The translations under genes were made by a program, and so were the position numbers. The notes beneath the pieces are model-generated. The model had not been told where the DNA came from. It did no database searches and saw only the letters and a program-made list of their open reading frames with translations. DNA of 53,503 nt from DASWHD01 sp036393335 (GTDB taxonomy: Bacteria; CG2-30-53-67; CG2-30-70-394): assembly GCA_036393335.1 (NCBI GenBank), contig DASWHD010000138.1:1-53503 (forward strand). The letters run 5' to 3'. Each line of letters opens with the position of its first letter. Within the stretch, counting starts at the first letter, position 1. Positions 1 to 7,571 of the stretch are shown here, in pieces.

Positions 1-212
1 CAGTCGCAGCCGTTGCAGGAGCCGGCGTCCAGGTGCCGGATGTGAAGCGACCTGCCCAGGATCCGCCGCGTGCGGCGGCGGAGGGCCTCGCCGGCCGTCT
101 CGAGGTGCGCTGCCGTCGATGCAGGCGCGCCGTCCGTCCAGACGAGCGGGACCAGCGGGACCGATGGCGTCGGACGCCGCGAGCGGAGGCGTCGACGAAG
201 GAGCGAGAACAT
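1..212 (-). CDS. hyfI: Group 4 [NiFe]-hydrogenase small subunit (HyfI/NuoB-like), 5' part only
   Basis: Only the first 70 codons lie in the window; the gene runs off the left edge. The ATG at 212 follows the hyfG stop by 7 bases. After a basic, poorly conserved N-terminus of about 54 residues comes RSLHIRHLDAGSCNGCD, with C66 and C69 as the first two ligands of the proximal 4Fe-4S cluster of NuoB/HycG/HyfI proteins. The subunit passes electrons between the large subunit and a ferredoxin-like subunit on the cytoplasmic arm. The family assignment is firm from this motif. Whether the missing part keeps the remaining cluster cysteines cannot be seen. Confidence 0.8.
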   Translation of the reverse strand, partial: MFSLLRRRLRSRRPTPSVPLVPLVWTDGAPASTAAHLETAGEALRRRTRRILGRSLHIRHLDAGSCNGCD

Positions 213-219
213 CAGTGGC

Positions 220-1824
220 TCACCTGTCCAGGCACGCGTAGCAGAGCTCGAAGCTCTTGTTGATGAGCGGGAAGTCCGGGAGGAGGTCCCCGGTGACGGC
301 GTACGGGACGAGCGCCCAGTTGTACGACGCGGAGCGCACGCGGTACCGCCGGATCTCGCCCGCGGGACCTGTCATGACCCAGTGCACGTTCTCGCCGCGC
401 GGGGACTCGACGATCCCGACTGCCCAGCTATCCGCGGCGAGCGCGCCCACCGGCGCTGCGAGGTCGCCGGACGGGAGCTGCGCTAGCTCGTCGAGGAAGC
501 CGCGAACGAGACCGAACGAGGCGATCGCCTCGTCCGCCCGGACGAGCATGCGCGCACGCACGTCGCCCTCCGAGCGCACCACCGGCTCCAGATCCCCCGG
601 GTACGCCGAGTAGCTGCGCTCGGCGCGCACGTCGCGACGGACGCCGCTCGCGCGCGCCGCCACGCCGACCGCACCGAGCTCCTCGGCGACGGACCGCGAA
701 AGCACGCCTGTCCCGGTCAGACGGTCCATGAACGACTCGGACTCGACCAGCGCGCGCAGGTAGCCGCGGAGCTGCGCCTCGATCGCCGCGAGCTCGCTCC
801 GCACGATCCGCTGGTCGTCGGGACCGATGTCCCGCCGGACGCCGCCCGGCGTGGCCACTCCGAAGAGGTAGCGATGCCCCGCGACCTTCGCGTTCAGCTC
901 CTGGAGCCGCTCCTTGAGGACCCCGCCCTGGTGGACGCCCAGCTGGAGCGATGCACCCGCACACAGGTTGGCGATGTCGCCGACGTGGTTGTACAGGCGC
1001 TCGAGCTCCAGGAGCGTGCTGCGTATGAGCTGCGCGCGCCGCGACGTCCTGACGCCGGCGAGCGCTTCGATGGCCTCGCAGTAGGCCACCTGGTGCGAGA
1101 GGGAGCAGGCGCCACAGATGCGCTCGGCGAGCGCCAGGACCTCGGTCGGAGAGCGACCCTCCGCGGCCTTCTCGATCCCGCGGTGTGTGTAGAACAGCCT
1201 CGCCTCGAGGTGGAGCACGAGCTCTCCGACGCCGCCGAAACGGAAGTGGCCCGGCTCGATGATCCCGGCGTGGATCGGCCCGACGGGGATCTCGAAGAGA
1301 CCCTCGCCCTCGGCGACTAGGTGCGGGAACTCCGGCGCCGGCACGACCGGGAGGCGCTGCGCGGGGTCGAAGGACTTGCGCAGGGGGAAGCACCCCGCCG
1401 GCCAGCCGTCGTGGACCACCAGGGGGCGGGGATCGGGGTGGCCGGCGGGGACGATCCCGAACAGGTCGCGCATCTCGCGCTCGTGCCAGTTCGCCGCCGG
1501 GATCGCGCGGGTGAGGGAGGGGACCTCCGGATGGGCCGGGTCGACGGAGACCAGGAGAGTCACGAACCGATCGGCGCCGCCGGCAACGGTGGGCTCGAAG
1601 AGGTAACGCACCTTGAAGTCGCCCTCCGGCGTCGCCGTCTCGTCGGTCGCCACCACGGTCGCCAGGGCCATCGCCCGGGGACCGGTGAGCTCGGCGGCCA
1701 GGGCCGGGAGATCGCCGCTACGCGCCAGGCGCAGGGTGAGGTCCGCGGCACGCGGGCCGGCGGCCTCCTCGACGCCGCCCGCGGCGCGCGCCCGCAGGGC
1801 CTCGATCAGCGCCCGCTCCGCCAT
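220..1824 (-). CDS. hyfG: Group 4 [NiFe]-hydrogenase-like large subunit, fused NuoC-NuoD type (HyfG/HycE)
   Basis: This 534-residue protein joins a NuoC-like domain (with NWHEREMRDLFGI at about 112-124) to a NuoD/NiFe large-subunit domain. The ATG at 1824 is preferred over an in-frame ATG at 1845, because the latter lies inside the repeat. The L1 motif RICGACSLSH holds C237 and C240. The L2 motif at the extreme C-terminus, FELCYACLDR, holds C528 and C531. So all four candidate Ni ligands are present, but the usual DPCxxC of L2 is ELCxxC. The protein stops right after L2, where HycE of E. coli continues. It would reduce protons or oxidise H2, or act as a quinone-site-like homologue, on the cytoplasmic arm of a proton-pumping complex. 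No hyp maturation genes are in the window. Confidence 0.85.
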   Translation of the reverse strand: MAERALIEALRARAAGGVEEAAGPRAADLTLRLARSGDLPALAAELTGPRAMALATVVATDETATPEGDFKVRYLFEPTVAGGADRFVTLLVSVDPAHPEVPSLTRAIPAANWHEREMRDLFGIVPAGHPDPRPLVVHDGWPAGCFPLRKSFDPAQRLPVVPAPEFPHLVAEGEGLFEIPVGPIHAGIIEPGHFRFGGVGELVLHLEARLFYTHRGIEKAAEGRSPTEVLALAERICGACSLSHQVAYCEAIEALAGVRTSRRAQLIRSTLLELERLYNHVGDIANLCAGASLQLGVHQGGVLKERLQELNAKVAGHRYLFGVATPGGVRRDIGPDDQRIVRSELAAIEAQLRGYLRALVESESFMDRLTGTGVLSRSVAEELGAVGVAARASGVRRDVRAERSYSAYPGDLEPVVRSEGDVRARMLVRADEAIASFGLVRGFLDELAQLPSGDLAAPVGALAADSWAVGIVESPRGENVHWVMTGPAGEIRRYRVRSASYNWALVPYAVTGDLLPDFPLINKSFELCYACLDR

Positions 1825-1836
1825 CGCTGCACCCTT

Positions 1837-2065
1837 AGCCCGCATTTCTCACCATGAATCTGCTGCGACCGCGCAACCGCCCGCATCTCCTGGCCGGGTC
1901 CTCGTCCGAGTCCTCGCCAGGGGTAGGAGCCGGTTTCACCGGCGATCCACGCGGCAGGCCCTACGGGCCTGGGTCGCCGAAGGGATTCGGCTCCTACCGC
2001 GGGCCAGCCAGGATCTACGCGCGTTTGCACGGTCTCGCCTCGATCCCTGGTGAGAAATGCGGGCT
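1837..2065. repeat. Dispersed repeat with terminal inverted repeats, copy 1
   Basis: The ends are an 18-bp perfect inverted repeat, AGCCCGCATTTCTCACCA at 1837-1854 and its complement at 2048-2065. The outer arms match the copy at 22127-22306 closely over about 75 bp on the left and about 55 bp on the right. The central part differs and here carries a second palindrome (1922-1998). The element fills the gap between hyfF and hyfG, and its right end supplies part of the hyfF stop codon. It encodes no recognisable protein, so it looks like a small non-autonomous or extragenic palindromic element. Confidence 0.85.
1922..1998. repeat. Palindromic element nested in dispersed repeat copy 1
   Basis: Perfect 11-bp arms GGTAGGAGCCG (1922-1932) and CGGCTCCTACC (1988-1998) enclose an inner CGGCGA/TCGCCG stem and a terminal stem CAGGCCC-TAC-GGGCCTG (1955-1971). 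It resembles the widespread REP-type sequences built on GTAGGAGC...GCTCCTAC. It replaces the centre seen in copy 2, so it is probably a separate element that moved into the larger repeat. Confidence 0.7.
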
Positions 2066-3530
2066 AGCCAAGGACCACCCCCGTGGCGCGGCGCAACAGG
2101 CCGTCGAAGGCGGGCGGGATGGTGAGGCCGAGGAGGATCATGATCGCCGCCAGGAGCGCCATCGCGAGGAGCGGCGACCACGCCTCGGCCTCGCGGCTTG
2201 CCGCTGCCGCCGGCCGGCCGAAGGTCATCGCCCCCACGTGATGGAGGATCCCGGCAAAGATCACCACGACCATCGTCAGAAAGATCGCGCTGGCGACCCA
2301 ATGGCCGAGGCCGAGACCGGCGCGCAGGACGGTGAGCTCGCTCACGAAGATCGAGAACGGCGGCGTCCCGGCGAGGGACAGGGCGGCCAGCATCAGGAGG
2401 GTCGCGCCGACCGGGGCGACGGCGAACATGCCGCGGATGGCCCGCATGTCGCGCGTGCCAAAGCGGGCGATCGCCGTGCCGGCGGCGAAGAACACCAGGG
2501 CCTTGGTGACGCCGTGGTTCACCACGTGCAACAGGGCCCCGTAGGTGCCGATCGGGCCGCCGAAGCCGAGGGCGAGAGTGACGATCCCGATGTGCTCCAC
2601 GCTGTGGTAGCCGAGGAGCCGTTTGAGGTCGTGCTGGGCCAGGATGAAGGGGGTGGCGACGACGATCGAGGTCAGGCCGAAGACCATCAGCACCTGGGCC
2701 GGCATGGCGGTCCCGCACGCCGCGGCGGCGATGGTCTGGAAGCGGATGATCCCGAGCAGGGCGCACTTGATCAGGACGCCCGAGAGCAGCGCGGAGACCG
2801 GCGTCGGCGCCTGGCTGTGGGCGTCGGGCAGCCAGAGGTGCATGGGCGCAAGGCCCGCCTTGGTACCGTAGCCGACCATCGCGAAGATGAAGCCGATCTG
2901 GACGATCCCCGAATCGAGCTGTGGCGCGATCTTCATGATCGACGACCAGCTCATCGCACTCGCCCCCGAGCCCACGTGGGTCGCGGCGGCGGCGTAGATG
3001 AGCACCGTGCCAAACAGCCCGAAGGAGATGCCGATGGTGGTCACGATGATGTACTTCCAGGCCGCCTCCAGGCCGTAGCGGTGGCCGTGGAAACCGACCA
3101 GCACCGCCGAGGTGATCGTCGTTCCCTCCATCGCGATCCACAGGACCCCCAGGTTGTCGGCGAGGATCGTCACCACCATGGTCGCCACGAAGCCATGCAC
3201 CAAGGCGAAGTAATAGCGCAGCGAGTCCACCTTCATGGCGCCGGTCGCCACCGCGTCGCGCAGCCACCCCACCGTGTAGATGGAGACGGTGAGGGTGAGG
3301 GTGGCGAGGAGGAGGAGGAAGACGAGGCCGAGGGCGTCGGCGCGGAAGACCCCGAGGGCGCACGGGCCCCGGGCGGCCACCGCGCGGGCGAGGAGCAAGA
3401 CGAGGCCGGCGAGAATCGCCGAGCCACCGATGTCGATCGCCGACAGGATGCGGCGCTCGCGGAATGCGAGCATGCACAGCGCGGTCACCGCCGGCACGAC
3501 CGGCAGGAGCCAGAGGAGGGTCTCAGCCAC
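2064..3530 (-). CDS. hyfF: Hydrogenase-4 component F-like antiporter-type membrane subunit
   Basis: This 488-residue polytopic protein is a NuoN/NuoM/Mrp-type proton-channel subunit. It is hydrophobic throughout and has the conserved lysine segments typical of antiporter-like subunits (MVGYGTKAGLAPMHLWLPDAHSQAP at about 220-244, followed by HDLKRLLGYHSVEHIG). The start is GTG at 3530, just 3 bases after the hyfE stop. The stop overlaps the right end of the dispersed repeat. It would sit in the inner membrane and couple hydrogenase or electron-transfer activity to ion translocation. No separate hyfD-like gene is present. Confidence 0.9.
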   Translation of the reverse strand: MAETLLWLLPVVPAVTALCMLAFRERRILSAIDIGGSAILAGLVLLLARAVAARGPCALGVFRADALGLVFLLLLATLTLTVSIYTVGWLRDAVATGAMKVDSLRYYFALVHGFVATMVVTILADNLGVLWIAMEGTTITSAVLVGFHGHRYGLEAAWKYIIVTTIGISFGLFGTVLIYAAAATHVGSGASAMSWSSIMKIAPQLDSGIVQIGFIFAMVGYGTKAGLAPMHLWLPDAHSQAPTPVSALLSGVLIKCALLGIIRFQTIAAAACGTAMPAQVLMVFGLTSIVVATPFILAQHDLKRLLGYHSVEHIGIVTLALGFGGPIGTYGALLHVVNHGVTKALVFFAAGTAIARFGTRDMRAIRGMFAVAPVGATLLMLAALSLAGTPPFSIFVSELTVLRAGLGLGHWVASAIFLTMVVVIFAGILHHVGAMTFGRPAAAASREAEAWSPLLAMALLAAIMILLGLTIPPAFDGLLRRATGVVLG

Positions 3531-3533
3531 GGC

Positions 3534-4190
3534 TCATCCCCTCAGCCGGCTCAGGTCGGCGACGTCCGCGGCGACCGTCGAGCGCACCCGCAAGACCATG
3601 ATCGCCATCACCAGCGCGGCGAGGATGACGTCGAGGATCACGCCGATCTCGATGATCAGCGGCATCCCCTGGGTGGCGGCGATGGCGGTGAAGAAGATCC
3701 CGTTTTCGGAGGCGAACAGCCCCACCATCTGGGTCAGCGCCTTCTTGCGCGTCGCCATCACCAGCACCCCGAGGAGGGTGAGGGCAATGCCGACCGGCAG
3801 GGCGTTGCCGGTGATCGCCTGGTGCACCGAACCCAGGGAGCCACTCACATGGAACGCCATCACCACCACCCCCACGGCGAGGACCAGGGTCACGGCGATG
3901 GGAACCACCGGCTCCACCTCGCGCCGCACGTTGAGGCGCTGCAGGACCCGGTGCAGCACCCACGGCAGGACCATCGCCTTGACCACCAGGGTGATGGCGG
4001 CGATCACCCACAGGTCGACGTTGCCGGTGGCCAGGGCCAGGACCGCGCCGGCGATGGCGATCAACAGCGACTGGGCGGCCACCGCGTAGATGGCGCGGTA
4101 GACCTGACCGGCGGCAAGGATCAGGAGCATGGTAAACAGCAGCAACGCACCGAGGTCGTCGATGATCGCGGGGGTGACGGTGGCGCTCAT
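3534..4190 (-). CDS. hyfE: Hydrogenase-4 component E-like membrane subunit
   Basis: The protein has 218 residues with six or seven predicted membrane segments. It resembles HyfE, a family whose C-terminal half is NuoK-like; GLFASENGIFFTAIA and the following acidic segment are the recognisable part. The ATG at 4190 overlaps the hyfC stop in an ATGA arrangement, so translation is probably coupled. It belongs to the membrane arm between the NuoH-like and antiporter-like subunits. The identification rests on the sequence segment plus the operon position. Confidence 0.85.
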   Translation of the reverse strand: MSATVTPAIIDDLGALLLFTMLLILAAGQVYRAIYAVAAQSLLIAIAGAVLALATGNVDLWVIAAITLVVKAMVLPWVLHRVLQRLNVRREVEPVVPIAVTLVLAVGVVVMAFHVSGSLGSVHQAITGNALPVGIALTLLGVLVMATRKKALTQMVGLFASENGIFFTAIAATQGMPLIIEIGVILDVILAALVMAIMVLRVRSTVAADVADLSRLRG

Positions 4191-5134
4191 AGGATGCGCA
4201 GGGCGAGCGCCGTGAGGGCGCAGACAAAGCCGACACCGAGATACTGGGGCACCCGGAACAGCCGCAGCTTGGCGTAGGACGACTCGACGAGGGCGAGGTA
4301 GAGGGCGAGGACGAAGACCGTCGCCGAGAAGGCACCAACACCGGCAAGCAGTGCCCAGGCACCCGCGCCGGCGGCCAGCCCCACCGGGAAGAAGAGGGCG
4401 GACACCAGGCCGAGGGTGACGATCTGGCGGGTATGGGAGGCGAGCACCATGCAGGCGAGCCCCGGACCCGAGTGCTCCAGCAGCATGCCCTCGTGCAGCA
4501 TGGTGAGCTCGAGGTGGGTATCCGGATTGTCCACCGGGATACGGCCCGTCTCCGCCGGCAGCAGCACGATCATCGCCGCGAAGCCGAGGAAGTCCGGCGC
4601 GCGCCAGGCGGCGAGCCAGGAGGTCCCGCGGTGGCTGGCGAGGGTGCCGAGCTCGGTCGTCCCGGCGGCCAGCGCGGCCCCGAAGACCACCATCATCAAG
4701 ACCGGCTCGACCAGCGGCGCGATGGTCATCTCCCGCGACGCGCCCATGCCGCCAAAGGCGCCACCGGCGTCCAGCGCCCCGACCGCCATGAGGAAGCGGG
4801 CGAGGGCGAGCAGCCCCAAGAGCAGCAGGGCGTCGCCGAGGGGGAAGGTCGGCGAGCCGGCGCGGACCACCGGCACCAGCGCGCTCGCCGCCACCGTCGC
4901 CGCCAGCACCAGGACCGGGATCGCCCGGAACAGGCCCGAGGTGGTGTCCGCCTCCACCGTCCCCTTGCGCAACAGCTTGGCGAGGTCGCGGTACGGCTGC
5001 AGCACACTCGCCCCCGTCCGGGACTGAAGCCGCGCCTTGAGTTTCTGGATGACGCCGGTGACCAGCGGCCCGAGAGCCACCAGGAAGGTCATCTCGGCCA
5101 GTACCAGGGCCAACGGTGGGACGGCGCGCATCAT
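4187..5134 (-). CDS. hyfC: Hydrogenase-4 component C-like subunit (NuoH/HycD family)
   Basis: This 315-residue membrane protein is of the NuoH/HycD/HyfC family, which anchors the soluble arm to the membrane arm. Diagnostic stretches are GVIQKLKARLQSRTGASVLQPYRDLAKLLRK near the N-terminus and RIPVDNPDTHLELTMLHEGMLLEHSG in the middle. The latter carries the charged loop facing the quinone or cluster interface. The start ATG at 5134 overlaps the hyfB stop (ATGA); an ATG three bases later is an alternative. The length fits the family (about 300-320). Confidence 0.92.
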   Translation of the reverse strand: MMRAVPPLALVLAEMTFLVALGPLVTGVIQKLKARLQSRTGASVLQPYRDLAKLLRKGTVEADTTSGLFRAIPVLVLAATVAASALVPVVRAGSPTFPLGDALLLLGLLALARFLMAVGALDAGGAFGGMGASREMTIAPLVEPVLMMVVFGAALAAGTTELGTLASHRGTSWLAAWRAPDFLGFAAMIVLLPAETGRIPVDNPDTHLELTMLHEGMLLEHSGPGLACMVLASHTRQIVTLGLVSALFFPVGLAAGAGAWALLAGVGAFSATVFVLALYLALVESSYAKLRLFRVPQYLGVGFVCALTALALRIL

Positions 5135-7206
5135 CGGTGCACACCGAAGAGGAGCAGCGCCGCGAACAGGGAGCCGAGAACGAAGCCGATGTAGACGTGG
5201 ATCCGACCGGAGCTGCGCCGGCGAATCGCCCGCGCAAGCCGCGTGACGCCCACCTCGACCCGGTGGTAGATCTGGGTCTCCGCCAGGTCCACGACCTCGC
5301 CCGCGTATTGGATGCGGCGCACGACGTACGGCGTCCCGGCGGTCTCCACGGTGACCGTGCGGCGGGGACGATAGAGCGCGGCGAAGACCATGCGCAGGGG
5401 CTTGGCGAAGGCGGTCGCCGTGTAGTCGAACCGTGCAGTCGGGCTCATCCCGCCGGTCCAGGTGGGCGCGCGGCGGCGCGGCGCGTGGCCGAAGCCGCGG
5501 CGCAAGAGCCACGCCAGGGCGATGAGGGCGGCGAGGAGGATCGCGACCGCAGTGGTGGAAATGGCGGTGGCCTCATGGCCGGCGACGGTGAAGCCGGTGG
5601 CCAATACCCACGGTCCATGGGCGGTCACCACCCCGCTCGCCCCGGGGCCGCCGAGCAGGCCGGCGGTCGGCGCCTCGAGGAGGCGCATGGCATACCCCGG
5701 TGCGACGCCGAGGAACACGCACAGGGCGCCAAGCCAGACCATGGCGGCGATCATGGAAGTGGGCGCCTCGCGCGCGTGCTCCGCCTGGGACGAGCGCGGC
5801 CGACCGAGGAAGGTGACGCCGAACGCCTTCACGAAACAGGCGGCCGCGAGCCCGCCGGTGAGGGCCAGCATTGCCGCCGCGAAGACGATGCCCAATCCGG
5901 CGGGGCCGTGGTAGCGGCTGGCGGCGCCGAGGAAGGCCTGGAAGGTGAGCCACTCGCTCACGAAGCCGTTGAGGGGCGGCAAGGCCGAGATGGCGACCGC
6001 GCCCAGAAGGAACAACCCCGCCGTCCACGGCATGCGCCGGGCGAGGCCGCCGAGCTCCTCCATGTTGCGCAGGTGGGTACGGCACAAGACGCTGCCCGCG
6101 GCGAGGAACAAGAGGCCCTTGAACGCCGCGTGGTTCACCGTATGAAGGAGGGCGGCGGTGAGGGCGACGGTCGCGAGGACGCCGCCCTCCGCCTCGCGGC
6201 GCCACAGGATCATTGCCAGCCCCACTCCCATGAGGATGATCCCGACGTTCTCCACGCTGTGGAAGGCGAGCAGCCGCTTGAGGTCGTGCTGCTGGAGGGC
6301 GTAGAGGACCCCCAGGACCGCCGAGGCCGTGCCGGCGACGAGCACCGTCCAGCCCCACCCGGCGGGGAGCGGCGCGGCGACCGGGGCAAGGAAGTCGAAG
6401 GCGAAGCGCAGGAGGCCGTAAATCGCCACCTTGAGCATCACCCCCGACATCAGGGCGGAGACATGGCTCGGGGCGGCGGGGTGGGCGCGCGGCAGCCAGA
6501 CATGCAGCGGCACCACCCCGGCCTTGGTGGCGAAGCCCAGCAGCGCGAGGAAGAACAGGGTGGTGCGGGCCGACGGGTCGAGCCCCGCCGCGGCCGCGCG
6601 CAGGGCGTCGAAGTCGAACGCACCGGCGCGCTCGGTCAGAACCAGGAAGGCGACGAACAGCAGGGCCGTGCCGGCGTGGGCCATCACCATATAGAGGAAC
6701 CCGGCCTGGGCGTTCGCGCCATCCCGATCCTCGCAGACCACCAGGACGTAGCTGGCGAGGGTCATGCCTTCCCAGGTGAACAGGAAGGTCATCGCGTCCC
6801 CGGCGCAGCAGAGGAAGACCATCCCCCCCAGGAAGCCATTGAGGGCGAGCACCTGCACCGCCGAGCGCGCCGCGCCTGCCGCCGGTGAGTGGGCGTGGAG
6901 GTAGGCCGGACCGTAGAGGGCCGCCGCTACCGCGACGAGGGAGATGACGAGCAGGAAGAAGGCGGAGAGCCCATCCACCGCCAGCGACAGCCGGGCGAAG
7001 GGGAAAAGGTCCGGCAGGGGCTGGGTGAGCCCACCGACTGGCGCACCGGAGAGGACGCCGACGGCCACGCCGATGCCGACTACCGCCCCGCCGAAGGTGG
7101 CCAGGTGGCCGACGCGCAAAGCGAGACGGCCCGACACCAGCGCCAGCAGAGAGGCGAGCGCTCCCGCCCCGTAGCACGCGGCCATCATCCCGAGGCCTAC
7201 CCTCAT
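5131..7206 (-). CDS. hyfB: Hydrogenase-4 component B-like antiporter-type membrane subunit (NuoL-like)
   Basis: The protein has 691 residues and many membrane segments. It is of the NuoL/HyfB family, with LYMVMAHAGTALLF, GFATKAGVVPLHVWLPRAHPAAPSHVSALMSG and QHDLKRLLAFHSVENVGII as the conserved proton-channel region. It is the promoter-proximal gene of the operon. The chosen ATG at 7206 has AAGG directly before it and GAGG further up; a second ATG pair six codons in is possible. It would form a distal proton channel of the complex. The order B-C-E-F-G-I matches compact Hyf-like modules with two antiporter-like subunits. Confidence 0.92.
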   Translation of the reverse strand: MRVGLGMMAACYGAGALASLLALVSGRLALRVGHLATFGGAVVGIGVAVGVLSGAPVGGLTQPLPDLFPFARLSLAVDGLSAFFLLVISLVAVAAALYGPAYLHAHSPAAGAARSAVQVLALNGFLGGMVFLCCAGDAMTFLFTWEGMTLASYVLVVCEDRDGANAQAGFLYMVMAHAGTALLFVAFLVLTERAGAFDFDALRAAAAGLDPSARTTLFFLALLGFATKAGVVPLHVWLPRAHPAAPSHVSALMSGVMLKVAIYGLLRFAFDFLAPVAAPLPAGWGWTVLVAGTASAVLGVLYALQQHDLKRLLAFHSVENVGIILMGVGLAMILWRREAEGGVLATVALTAALLHTVNHAAFKGLLFLAAGSVLCRTHLRNMEELGGLARRMPWTAGLFLLGAVAISALPPLNGFVSEWLTFQAFLGAASRYHGPAGLGIVFAAAMLALTGGLAAACFVKAFGVTFLGRPRSSQAEHAREAPTSMIAAMVWLGALCVFLGVAPGYAMRLLEAPTAGLLGGPGASGVVTAHGPWVLATGFTVAGHEATAISTTAVAILLAALIALAWLLRRGFGHAPRRRAPTWTGGMSPTARFDYTATAFAKPLRMVFAALYRPRRTVTVETAGTPYVVRRIQYAGEVVDLAETQIYHRVEVGVTRLARAIRRRSSGRIHVYIGFVLGSLFAALLLFGVHR

Positions 7207-7571
7207 CCTTACGTTCCCTCGCTCGATTGCGACCAGTCTCCCAAACGGCCCGCGGCACCTTCACCGCCCCCCATCGTCAGGCCACGGCAACGGCGCGCCT
7301 CAACCCTACAACGGATAAGGGAGCGCCACGCAAGCCGGCTGTTTGGTCTACGCCGCCACGCCCTGCCGCAGGGCTCGACCAAGGCGTCATCGACAAGGGG
7401 GGTCGCCGAGAGGTCGGGGAGCCACTGGCGGTCGGACCACACAGGCGCAAAATAAGTTCACGACCTCCAAGCAAAGCCGGAACCCCCGCGGCGTGACGAG
7501 CCATGGCTTGCCACTGGATCGGCAGGAGAACTCGCAGTCGGTGCGGGACCGCCAGGGCCAGTTCACGGCCG
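7207..7571. other. Intergenic region upstream of hyfB
   Basis: This 365-base gap lies between the end of the glycosyltransferase gene and hyfB, both on the minus strand. It should hold the hyf promoter, but I see no convincing -35/-10 pair or sigma-54 site. Short open frames in it have no recognisable product. Confidence 0.5.

Noticed and set aside
1854..4277. 807-codon open frame on the plus strand
   Set aside because: It is antisense to hyfF and hyfE, with His/Asp/Gly-rich composition typical of a shadow frame in GC-rich DNA.
7430..7520. Stretch CACACAGGCGCAAAA...AAGCAAAGCC resembling a cyclic di-GMP (GEMM-I) riboswitch on the plus strand
   Set aside because: The hairpin that must lie between the two conserved blocks does not fold, and the element would point into the 3' end of an antisense gene with no downstream target.
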